A stretch of 64,000 nucleotides of DNA, taken from the NCBI GenBank assembly GCA_033675265.1, contig JAUJYZ010001432.1, positions 1 to 64,000 of the forward strand, read 5' to 3'. This stretch comes from Actinostola sp. cb2023. Taxonomy: Eukaryota > Cnidaria > Anthozoa > Actiniaria > Actinostolidae. A program made the position numbers and the translations under genes. Positions within the stretch are counted from its first letter, which is position 1, and every line of letters starts with the position of its first letter. The notes beneath the pieces were generated by a model that made no database searches, was not told the origin of the DNA, and saw only the letters and a list, made by a program, of their open reading frames with translations. Of the stretch, positions 44,689 to 62,317 are shown piece after piece.

Positions 44689-45504
44689 AACATTGTAGTT
44701 TAACGTATTGAACATTGTAGTTTAACGTATTGAACATTGTAGTTTAACGTATTGAACATTGTAGTTTAACGTATTGAACATTGTAGTTTAACGTATTGAA
44801 CATTGTAGTTTAACGTATTGAACATTGTAGTTTAACGTATTGAACATTGTAGTTTAACGTAGTTTAACGTATTGAACATTGTAGTTTAACGTATTGAACA
44901 TTGTAGTTTAACGTATTGAACATTGTAGTTTAACGTATTGAACATTGTAGTTTAACGTATTGAACATTGTAGTTTAACGTATTGAACATTTGTAGTTTAA
45001 CGTATTGAACATTGTAGTTTAACGTATTGAACATTGTAGTTTAACGTATTGAACATTGTAGTTTAACGTATTGAACATTGTAGTTTAACGTATTGAACAT
45101 TGTAGTTTAACGTATTGAACATTGTAGTTTAACGTATTGAACATTGTAGTTTAACGTATTGAACATTGTAGTTTAACGTATTGAACATTGTAGTTTAACG
45201 TATTGAACATTGTAGTTTAACGTATTGAACATTGTAGTTTAACGTATTGAACATTGTAGTTTAACGTATTGAACATTGTAGTTTAACGTATTGAACATTG
45301 TAGTTTAACGTATTGAACATTGTAGTTAACGTATTGAACATTGTAGTTTAACGTATTGAACATTGTAGTTTAACGCATTGAACATTGTAGTTTAACGTAT
45401 TGAACATTGTAGTTTAACGTATTGAACATTGTAGTTTAACGTATTGAACATTGTAGTTTAACGTATTGAACATTGTAGTTTAACGTATTGAACATTGTAG
45501 TTTA
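44689..45504 (+). repeat. 22-bp tandem satellite, forward array (expanded)
   Basis: About 37 copies of the 22-bp unit versus about 23 in copy 1. One local duplication of 'gtagtttaac' is visible near 44855. Confidence 0.95.
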
Positions 45505-46313
45505 ATAAATGGACATTCGATGTTGATATTGTACATTTCAACATGCAACTTGCATGTGTTCGATATCCAACCGCAAAGCAGTCAAACGCTTTGAACGTGG
45601 GCTCAGTGAACTATCAAAATGCCGCCCTAGGGGGGACTAACAAAGTGATACTACTCTACCATAGACAGTCGTGTTTTGTAGTCTCTAACAAAATGGCGGA
45701 ACTCGATGTTTTGTCGGTTTTTACAAGGCAGCTAAAGAGATCTAAAGACATAAAATATTTGTGGCTAAAACTCTAAATTTCACACGCCAAACGTCGCCGC
45801 CTATTAATAAATTAGCTAACTATAGACATTATAAACTTGTAAAAACTGACAAAAAATGTCACGCTAAACGGTTGCTTGCAAATGGTAGTTCATGAACGGT
45901 GTAGCCGCCGGGTGTAGCCGGTATTATAATTTTAAAGCTTCTTGTATTAGAGCGTATTTATACGCGGTATTTGTCCTATTCCAGGATTAAAATAAGATAC
46001 TAAATCTTGCAAAATATGTCCGTTGACACGAAGGAATTTCATAAAGGATTCATTGAGTTCAATCGATACGTTTTTAATATGTTAGGAATACTTTGACTTA
46101 CTTGGATAACATCGAGTTCCGCCATTTTGTTAGAGACTACAAAACACGACTGTCTATGGTAGAGTAGTATCACTTTGTTAGTCCCCCCTAGGGCGGCATT
46201 TTGATAGTTCACTGAGCCCACGTTCACAGTGTTTGACTGGTTTTTGGTTGGATATCGAACACATGCAAGTTGCATGTTGAAATGTACAATATCAACATCG
46301 AATGTCCATTTAT

Positions 46314-46791
46314 TAAACTACAATGTTCCATACGTTAAACTACAATGTTCAATACGTTAAACTACAATGTTCAATACGTTAAACTACAATGTTCAATACG
46401 TTAAACTACAATGTTCAATACGTTAAACTAGAATGTTCAATACGTTAAACTACAATGTTCAATACGTTAAACTACAATGTTCAATACGTTAACTGCTACA
46501 ATGTTCAATACGTTAAACTACAATGTTCAATACGTTAAACTACAATGTTCAATACGTTAAACTACAATGTTCAATACGTTAAACTACAATGTTCAATACG
46601 TTAAACTACAATGTTCAATACGTTAAACTACAATGTTCAATACGTTAAACTACAATGTTCAATACGTTAAACTACAATGTTCAATACGTTAAACTACAAT
46701 GTTCAATACGTTAAACTACAATGTTCAATACGTTAAACTACAATGTTCAATACGTTAAACTACAATGTTCAATACGTTAAACTACAATGTT
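46314..46791 (-). repeat. 22-bp tandem satellite, reverse array
   Basis: About 22 copies on the opposite strand, forming the second palindrome arm of copy 2. Confidence 0.95.
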
Positions 46792-47412
46792 GAATTGGAA
46801 AAAAGAGTGAACAAAATGAAAACTTGAATCTACAATTCCACAGATAAGCGGAATACTAAAAGTACAATGTCAAATGCAAAGATCGAATTGTGGCGGAGAT
46901 TGGACGCCATATTTTTGAGCCGTTGATCCTTCATTGTTTATATTATTATTATAGACAATGAAGGATTACTGAACCGACTCAAAAAATACTCCACTGAATC
47001 ATCTGGAATTTCGTATCAAGACAATACTCTAAGGTAGCATTTATTTCAGTATTTTCAAAACTGAAAAATCCACTTTTAATTTTAGCCGACCAAATCAGTC
47101 AAATCAGCTGGAGTTTTGCCGTGATCATGTGATCTTGTTCAAAATGGTAGTACATTTCGGTGAAACACGGTTGAGACGAAGTCGAAGTTGGATCGTTCAG
47201 AGCATGAAACGAGCAGAAAATATGCCGTTAGTTTTGACTACAATTTTTTTGATAAAGGTAAGAGTTTGGGAATGTCCCATCATCGTCCTGAGCTGTGGAG
47301 TTTTTTGGAGGAATTGAGGGATTTTGGGGGTAATTAAAAATGGAGTGGTTGCCGTTGGAGCTAGCGGGCGATCGTAGTTTCCTGCGTGCCTTGTCACTGT
47401 ATACCCGGTGTA

Positions 47413-49263
47413 TATCACCCATTCCACGATAAACGAGGCCAATTCGTTTTTGGGGTGTCTTTGAGTTCCTGACCGAATATTTTTCATGGAATTCGCTATT
47501 TTCTTTCTTGAATTTGAAGTTCTTATGTAAATCTTTCAATTCAGTCTAAAAAAGGCATTAAGTAAAAGAGTTATCATAGTTTTAAAAATGTTGCTCCAAA
47601 CAACGAGTTTGTGGCACTTTTTTAATGTCCACAGTCGATAGCGCAAGCTAAGCGTTGTATGGCGTAAATCAACCACAGATAACCATCCTCTCGTTATCTG
47701 ATGCTAGACATCAAAAGGCCTTGGCCCCATTATAGCAAGGAAACAACTGCTGATATATTTAAAATATATCAAAGTATATCAGCAGTTGTTTCCTCGCTAT
47801 ATTGGAGCTGATATACTAAATATACTGACATACAATGCATTTCAGTCTTGGAATGCACTATTCGGTATTCAGTATTCACAAGACAACGTTTTTTGAAATA
47901 GCTGTATAACTAAATCTGGATGTCTGGCATAATGGCGCAGAACTGGTCTTGTTGAGCGAACTGAGTAACATCCGTTACCCAGTGTTACTATAACCTCCGT
48001 TACTCGACTTTCTGAAATTTTAATTTCTGATGAAAGTTTGCTCGGTTTTGAATTAGTAATGAAAGTTCAAGGCCTAGAATGATATTTTAAGTACAACTGA
48101 ACAGTGTCCACTAAGTTGCTCGAGATCGAGGTTGGAACTAAGCTGTATCCGCCGGCCATATTTTTTCTCTTGTGGTAGAAGCCAGAGAGTATTGTCAATC
48201 GACGAAAACTCTGTAGAGATGATTAATTGTAAATCTCTACCAGGCATTTTAGGATGGGTCCGTTGTATCCAGAGAGGCTTAAAACTCTGATTTTTGATTT
48301 ATTAAACTGGAAAATCAAGAAAATCAGCAGACGGAACGAAACAGTAACCTCCGTTACCAAATGTGTTCTCCGATCTATCTTAGTGCAAATTGCTGTAGTG
48401 ATATATATTACTCTCGACAACTTATCAGCTGCATTGTCGGCAGCTAAACATTTATAAACCAAGAACATTGAGTGTCTGGACAAATTGTTATTATTAGCTT
48501 ATAATGATACCTAAATGGATGAGCAGCAAGCACGCTAATGCTCATGCATGCCAATGATTGCATATTTTATAGCAGTCAATAGTATTTAATAAATCATCAG
48601 AGATCGTGAAGAACATAATGATAAATGTTTTATCATGATTATATTGATGGATATATGATTTTACTAAACATACCTGCCTCGTAGTAACCTCCATTACTTG
48701 TTGTAGTTACCAAAATAATATATAATATTTTCCCAACGTTTATTCACAGCATAATTCTGATTATTTCTGACTCAAACTATAATCGTTCAAGGTGAACTCA
48801 TCGACAAATATATCGTCCCATAGACGTATTCTACGGTAGAAGTATCCTATACAATATTTATTTTGACATATATTTTTGCATATTCTTCATTTAAAAAAAT
48901 TGAAAATAGAGAAAAGTATCTTTATTCAGGTATCTTTTTTTGTGTGTTTACTGTTTTAGCGATATGTTTTGCACCACCCGCGCGAGCAAATATGAGTCGT
49001 CCATTAGTCTGATTTTCATAAAATACAGGAATTTTTTAAGGTTTTATTTCTATTTTATATAATTTTCACGATTGGGAAACAACAGCCTATCGATTATACG
49101 CTCGCAATTTTTTGCATTAAAAGATTACATAATTTTTTTTTCAGATACTCAAATTTGAATAATTTGACTTTTGGAGCACCTAATTTTTATATAGAAAATA
49201 TTCCATGATATTTTTGTCAATTCTTATACCCTATTGGCCTCGTTTATCGTGGAATGGGTGATA
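47413..49263. repeat. segment bounded by perfect 30-bp inverted repeats
   Basis: Counterpart of 18620-20455; the repeats are at 47413-47442 and 49234-49263. Confidence 0.7.
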
Positions 49264-49468
49264 AAAGCACAAGAATACGTATAAGATATCCCTTTTTGTT
49301 TTCTTTTTTTTTTAGATGGTTCTAACTTTTTATTCCACTTGTAAGATTACATTTCTATTAAAAAAACTTTTTACGATATTTTACATTAATTGCAAAGATA
49401 TAAATACTGTATATAAGATAATACTTGATTTCATAGCAGCAGCGAATAAATTGCGTGATCTATTGTAT

Positions 49469-49750
49469 ACACTCAATTGCAGAAACGTTGTAGTATACAT
49501 TTATACAAATATCTAATGAGATACAAGATTTTTAATGAGATACAAAGTGCAAAACATCGCTTATTTTCTTCTAATATATCAGAAACATCAATTTTAGATT
49601 AGTATCGCATCCAACAAGGACAACACAATAATTTCCAGCACTATTTTGTGCTTAAACAGTTGTATTTTAGTATGTTTAACATGTTGCATCTCATTAGATA
49701 TTTGTATATTTTGTATAAATGTATACTACAACGTTTCTGCAATTGAGTGT
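49469..49750. repeat. 282-bp unit with inverted ends
   Basis: ACACTCAATTGCAGAAACG ... ATCTAATGAGAT (49469-49522) is repeated inverted at 49688-49750. AT-rich centre, MITE-like. Confidence 0.65.
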
Positions 49751-49889
49751 ATCACTATAAATATGATGATTTTGAATTATGGGATGTTTTTATTTAATAA
49801 TAATAATTTTCGAGTCCGTTCAAAAGTAAATATCAGCAAAAGTGTAAAGGCTAATTTTGTTCTGTTCCAGATTCTGTGTTTCCCTCTGG

Positions 49890-50145
49890 GATTACTTGCG
49901 GTCCTGTCTGGGTTCATTTGCGGGCCTGGGTTCATTTGCGGTCCTGGGTTCATTTGCGGTCCTGGGTTCATTTGCGATCCAGTATTGGGTTCATTTGCGG
50001 TCGTGGCTGGGTTCATTTGCGATCCAGTATTGGAATCATTTGCAGGCCTGGGTTCATTTGCGATCCAGTCTTGGGATCATTTGCGGTCCTGGGTTCATTT
50101 ACTTTTACTTCATTTGCGACCCTGGGTTCATTTGCGGTCCCGTAC
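49890..50145 (+). repeat. minisatellite (GGGTTCATTTGCGGTCCT)
   Basis: About a dozen imperfect units of 19-25 bases built on GGGTTCATTTGCGG/GATCC. Three frames stay open across it and give repetitive peptides, which I regard as repeat artefacts. Confidence 0.85.
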
Positions 50146-50349
50146 AGTAATCCTGTATAGTAAGGCGCTTTTTTCAAAAATCAAGATGTAATACCCTATC
50201 TAAGACTTTAAAAAGTGAAAATTACGATCCTTGTCAGAATTACAGACCCTATTCAAGACAATTTAGGGTGAAATGTATATCCTATGTATGACCAAAACCA
50301 TACCCTATCGGCCAGCGGCACATACCCGTATAGCAAATATATGTGAGTT

Positions 50350-51045
50350 AAGGAAAAATTGTCAAGGAAAACTTGCTCGTGTAGACGCGGCTTAATGTCA
50401 GTTCCCAATTCAATCATTCCCCTGCCAGGCGGTCTGTACAGTCTAGACTACATCTAGTTGATCAGACGAAAAAATGAAGTTTTCTATGACAAGTTTTGCC
50501 TTGACAATTAAGTTTTATTTGCTCGTCTGTAACGAAAAACTTGTCAAGTTTTTCCTTGTCAAGTGCACTTGTTCAAAAACTGGTATGCTAGCTTTTGAAC
50601 AAGGCAACTTGACGAGCAAAACTTGCTGAATTGCCGCAAAACTTGCTTGTCTATATGGTCAAAATCCTTTCGAGCCCGACAATTTCAGGTAAATTAATAG
50701 GAAATCAATTCCAAATATATTCATTTTGTTGTAATACAACAAGTTGAGAATCAAGGTGATCGAGACTTGAATATTTCGATGTTTAATTCACATCATCTTT
50801 AGCAAAGTGACTGGCTAACACAAGGTGCCTGATGATAAAATACTGAGCCATGAGCTAATTTACAAGACAATGGTCACCAAGGAAAACTTGTCGTAAAGAA
50901 AACTTGTTTATTCGTTTACACGAACAAATAAAGCTTGTCAAGGCACAACTTGTGTCAAAGAAAAAGTGAAACTGTTGTCACGGACACTTGTCATAGAAAA
51001 CTTCCTCGTCTGTTTTCCTTGACAAGTATCTTTGACAGGAAGTAT
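50350..51045. repeat. cluster of ACTTGTCAAGG-type inverted motifs
   Basis: AACTTG, ACTTGTC and their complements occur more than ten times in both orientations, with outer parts (about 50350-50385 and 51000-51035) roughly inverted. Related text recurs at about 63430-63480. Probably a decayed inverted-repeat element. Confidence 0.45.
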
Positions 51046-51075
51046 TCGACACTTGCATCTATTAGGACTATTGAT

Positions 51076-51779
51076 AAGTCTTGAAACTATCGTGCCTCTA
51101 AAGGTCACGAATTCCTCGCAAGTATCAATAAAACTTCATCTACTACAAGTGCTACGGTATAACTATAGACCTACCGTCATATTGTGTCTCTTTCCCTTGT
51201 ACCTGAGGAACGAGGTTGTAATCAATCAATCAATCTTTATTTTGACAGGGTAGCCCATTCAACCGAAGCTGGTATCCAGAGCTAGGGGCCCTGTATAATA
51301 TATCTATATACAAAATATACAATTTCGCTAAATAAATAAAACGTAAGGGCGTAAAGGAAAGAAATTGACTCTTATCAGGCGTACTGATTTTTCAGATCAG
51401 CAAACTGGTTTATTTCTGGTGCAAACAGCCTATAATATATCAAAGAGTTTGTCTGAAAGAACATTTCTGGAAAGTTTCAATGGTATAGGATAAAATCTCA
51501 AAAAGTTATCGGGGATGACATTTATAGACTTTAGTATGGGATTTTGCAGTCATGCGTTAGAAGCCTCGTTTTGATGTTTTTTCAGAATTAAATCGTTCAT
51601 AACTTCGCAGAGATATATGATATATAATTTCGTCATGAAACTTCTACATTATACTTATATAACTATATTCTTTTAGAGGAAAGGGTTAAATCTTGTAATT
51701 AATCATTTTTTAAAAAACGGCTAACATCAAAACGAGGCTTTTAACTATGAGAGCAGACTTCGTATGACTGGAAAAACAC
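51076..51779 (+). mobile_element. third fragment of element X left end, interrupted
   Basis: 51076-51202 matches 42521-42650 and the match resumes at about 51751 (gagcagacttcgtatgactgg). About 540 bases at 51205-51745 are inserted. They start near 'aatcaatcaatcaatcttta' and contain inverted 'gcctcgttttgatg' / 'catcaaaacgaggc' motifs (51562 and 51727). Confidence 0.6.
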
Positions 51780-52055
51780 CTAAAACATCCTAAATCCTAT
51801 ATATTGTTTTGTGTTAATAAAACTGAATTGAATTAAAAATTGAAATCATCACGCTGTCTGGGCACGGCAGGATGAACCAATCATATACCTACCAGTGTGA
51901 TGTCACGGCTCGCTTGAACGAATTTCAATCTATTGGCAGCAAATCAGGTCTTCTTTATGCCGACTATAAAGCGCAATATATTCTTTTTTTTATTGAAACA
52001 TATTTGTTCTCTACAATATTCTGTTCAAATTTACACTACAGTCTCTATATATTTA

Positions 52056-52158
52056 ACAATTATTCGCCGAAGGCGAAGTGATTATCGGAGAATATTCAAC
52101 GAGACGAAGTCGAGGTGAATATTCTCCGATAATCACCAAGCCTCAGGCGAATAATTGT
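52056..52158. mobile_element. 103-bp hairpin MITE
   Basis: ACAATTATTCGCC ... GTGATTATCGGAGAATATTC and the inverse arm flank a short loop. A related half-arm lies near 54096-54115 and 54152. Confidence 0.65.
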
Positions 52159-52498
52159 CTTAGTATAATTACTGAGTTGAACAAGTAAAAATAACAAGAC
52201 AAACAAGGAAACGTGGGAAAATCTTATGAAAAGTATCGGCAATCATTCGCTGTTATGGCTTGAATTCAATGTTTGTTTACGGCCTTTTCAAGAACTTTAA
52301 ACCACGCAGAAAACTATCTAACTGATCAAAGTATGGTCTCACAACTTTATCCTATATTTTGTCGCATATTTGTGTTTATCGGGACAACGTATGTTTTCTT
52401 TCAGTAAGTTTATTTTCTCTTCCGTGAATCCTCGCAGAGGCGGATCGAGGATTTCACAAATGGGGCTGGATAATCATAAAGCTCTTTCAAGGTATATA

Positions 52499-52831
52499 CA
52501 GTCATTTGCAAAAATTCTGGCCGCTACGAAATATCAATATATCAATATATCGGATGCATTATGCCATGACCGTCAGTAGCTATGCAGTGTATATGACCGT
52601 CAGTAGCTATGCAGTGTATATGACCGTCAGTAGCTAAAGCGGGTTAACGCCAGCAAAGTTGGTAGAAATATTTAGTATAATGTTTGTTTTAGTCTTACGT
52701 TTGTTGTTTGTACATTTTGCTTCATTTAATAAGTTAGGAAACTCAAAATAGTATTATTTAATTACCCATAATGCACCCGATATATTGATATATTGATATT
52801 TCGTGGCGGCCAGAATTTTTGCAAATGACTG
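52499..52831. mobile_element. Tc1/mariner-like MITE, 333 bp
   Basis: Inverted ends of about 65 bases starting CAGTCATTTGCAAAAATTCT, flanked by TA on both sides. Between the arms a 27-bp unit (atgaccgtcagtagctatgc...) is tandem 2.6 times at 52566-52637. Confidence 0.8.
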
Positions 52832-52893
52832 TATATTCTCCATCAGAGAGTCGACTGATTATAATATTGTACAGGCCAGGTGTTGATTGATGC

Positions 52894-53090
52894 CAGGAGC
52901 GTAGCTAGACTTTTTTGCTGGTACACAAAAGTGAACCGGGGCTGTAGCAAAGGCCAAACGATGGTGGGGACGCGTAGCGAGCGCCGTAGGCGTGAGGCGC
53001 TAGGGGGGTTTGGGGGCATGCCCCCCCAGAAAATTCTGAAATCCAGAGGCTTGGAAATGCTATTTCCAGCGTTCTCCAAAGAGTTATTTG
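52894..53090 (+). mobile_element. fragment of CAGGGGCGTAGC-type hAT-like family
   Basis: It starts CAGGAGCGTAGCTAGACT and has the family's GC-rich block with GGGGGCATGCCCCCC followed by 'aaatgctatttccagc'. No matching right end or target duplication was found. Confidence 0.5.
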
Positions 53091-53594
53091 TGATCTACGC
53101 GTATCGCTAATTACTTCCTACACTGTATCAGCAAACCAATGCATATTGCAAATAGTATAACACTGGAGAATTTCGATGGCTGAATCGATTCAGACATCCT
53201 TTAATTCGCGAAAGTCCGTAAGAACGCACTATGAATCAGGAGGGGTTAATGGTATCTGTTCTGTGAAATAACTGTTCTTCCAGTACTTTCCTGGGAAATC
53301 TAAAATGATTTTCGCATTTGACTATATTTGTATATTATATGGAACAATGAACTATTATCCCATAAAAATATGAAATATACAGAATATATATTAGGTTATA
53401 TGGATAGGAAATGTTTTTGTTCCTGGGAATTGTTTTATTTTATAAATAGTACCTTATTTAAGTACTTTTTTTTAATGTGTGTGTGTGTTTTTTGGTTAGA
53501 AAATATTCTCTCTCCTGGGAAAAATTTTCTGATATTTTCTCTCCTGGGAATTTTTTTTCTGGGAAGACTTCTGGCTGGGTGAATAGAACAGATG

Positions 53595-53852
53595 TTATTG
53601 TCCCAGGGGACCACTAACCCCTCCTGATGAATCGTGCTCTGCTCTGACCAAAGCTGGTTTCATTTCCATCATATCGCTACGATCGCTCAGGCTAGGATCC
53701 ACGTCCAAAATGTGTTCAGCTGCGATCGCTAGTGTGGTTTCCATATGATCGCTACGATCGCTCAGGCTAGGATCCACGTCCAAAATGTGTTCAGCTGCGA
53801 TCGCTAGTGTGGTTTCCATATGATCGCTGCGAGCGCTGAAAAGAATTGTCAA
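53595..53852 (-). other. open frame over a 75-bp tandem repeat
   Basis: Two full copies of a 75-bp unit (about 53676-53825) encode an in-frame 25-residue repeat containing METTLAIAAEHILDVDPSLS, with a partial third copy. The unit is rich in GATCGC palindromes. It lies within the hAT-like element and no homologous protein was recognised. Coding status is doubtful. Confidence 0.35.
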
Positions 53853-54022
53853 GTTAAAGGGACAATTTTATTATAATAAGGTTAAAAGCAAGTTCACACA
53901 AGTGTTTATATATATAACATCTGAACAACCGGTTTCTCCTAATCCGTGTAATAACGCGAAACATGAACGGGAGCGGTTAGAACACTTACAAAAAAGAGGG
54001 GGGTGGCTAGCCACCCAATCCA

Positions 54023-54039
54023 CCCCCCCCCCCCCCCCC
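54023..54039 (+). repeat. poly-C tract
   Basis: 17 C in a row next to the right end of the hAT-like element. Confidence 0.9.
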
Positions 54040-54176
54040 TGTATCCGCCCCTGCCTCGACGTACCTGCATGGTCGCCATCTTGCCGAAACGCTGAGGTGA
54101 TTATCGAGAAATAGTTCGAAGTTCTCGGCCAATCAGCGCGCTTGATTTTCTGTAATCACCTGTGTAATTATACTAT

Positions 54177-54480
54177 ATATATATATACACCTATTCCAAA
54201 TATCGTTGTCCGGTCCGAAAGCAACAAGCAACAAGCTGACGACCGCAAAGGGCTTTGGGAATCTCCTCATTAATTAATTTATCCGTGGTACTTGAGAAGT
54301 TATCCCTACGAGCGTTGAATAGCAATCATTTGGAACTATTCGGCCATTAGAAAATGCATGTTGTCAAATGTCTATGGATGAATAAATGAATAAGGAGAAA
54401 GTCCCAATGCCCTTTGCGATCGTCAGCGTCGTGCTTGTTGCTTTCGGCGGGGACAACGATTTTTGGAATAGGTGTGTATA
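54177..54480. mobile_element. 300-bp MITE with about 100-bp inverted ends
   Basis: TATACACCTATTCCAAATAT ... GAAAGCAACAAGC ... CGCAAAGGGC on the left is mirrored by a diverged inverse copy at about 54383-54480. Confidence 0.7.
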
Positions 54481-55200
54481 TTTAGTTTCTAGAGGTATAG
54501 GTACACATTATTAATGTGTAAGAATATTTCTACCGAGATAAAAGTAATGCAATAATTTGGAGTGTTGATTAGTGTTGTTGTGTACAAAATAAGGACACGA
54601 TGATTGGGGAACGTGATATGTATTTCGGCCTTGGATTTCGTGGTGAAACTGTCTTCTTTTCCTTTGCTAAGTACTTTTTAATAATCTTTACATACAGAAC
54701 AACATTTTTTATTTTAACAGACATGTTTCGATATGTCATACATCATCTTCAGTGTAGCTAATGAAAAGTACTTATACAAGTATATATATATACTACGGAA
54801 GAACAAAAGAAAGTAGAATAATAAAATAAAGATAATTAGTACTTTTACATTGGTTCTTTATGTCCTTTATGTCAGATATCTCTCATGAAATCGAATGTGC
54901 CTTGGATTCAATACCAATTTAGTTAAGTTTAGTTAGTTTTCAGGGCCACGCCGGACCAATATTTGAAAATTAAAATTATTGCAATTATATTGCTATATGA
55001 CTGAGTTTCGGCAAGTAAGATATATAAGCTTATGTCGAAGTATTATTTATTTTACATGATGAAAAAGAGAGATTTGGATTATATCAAAACAAGAATGAGT
55101 TATAATTGGAAAATCAACTGATCAATCCGAGTTCCCCAAGTAAACTATCTCTTACTAGCTGTATGGGACTATATTTAATTTCCCGGTGCGTTGGTTTTGC
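54481..55200. other. 3' flank of SLC23 gene
   Basis: AT-rich, no gene recognised. A polyadenylation site for the SLC23 gene would be expected here, but I see no single convincing signal. Confidence 0.35.

Positions 55201-62317
<7,117 letters not shown>

Larger units (their letters stand above)
42532..49263 (+). mobile_element. element X copy 2 (foldback-like)
   Basis: Second copy of the element at 13204-20455, same orientation. The left edge, shared with copy 1, starts at 42569. A further 37 bases to the left (aactatcgtgcc ... cctcgcaag) are shared with a third fragment at 51084-51122, so the true left end may be about 42532. It lacks the hAT-like insert and about 0.9 kb of the left palindrome arm, but has a much longer forward 22-bp array. 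The right edge is the 30-bp inverted repeat at 49234-49263. Confidence 0.7.
52435..54053. mobile_element. hAT-like element, 1.6 kb, with nested insertions
   Basis: The left end CAGAGGCGGATCGAGG and the right end (complement CAGGGGCGGATACAGG) are flanked by CCTCG on both sides (52430-52434 and 54054-54058), a 5-bp target duplication. It contains a nested Tc1-like MITE (52499-52831), a fragment of the CAGGGGCGTAGC family (52894-53090), CTCCTGGGAA repeats and a 75-bp tandem repeat. No recognisable transposase remains. Confidence 0.7.
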
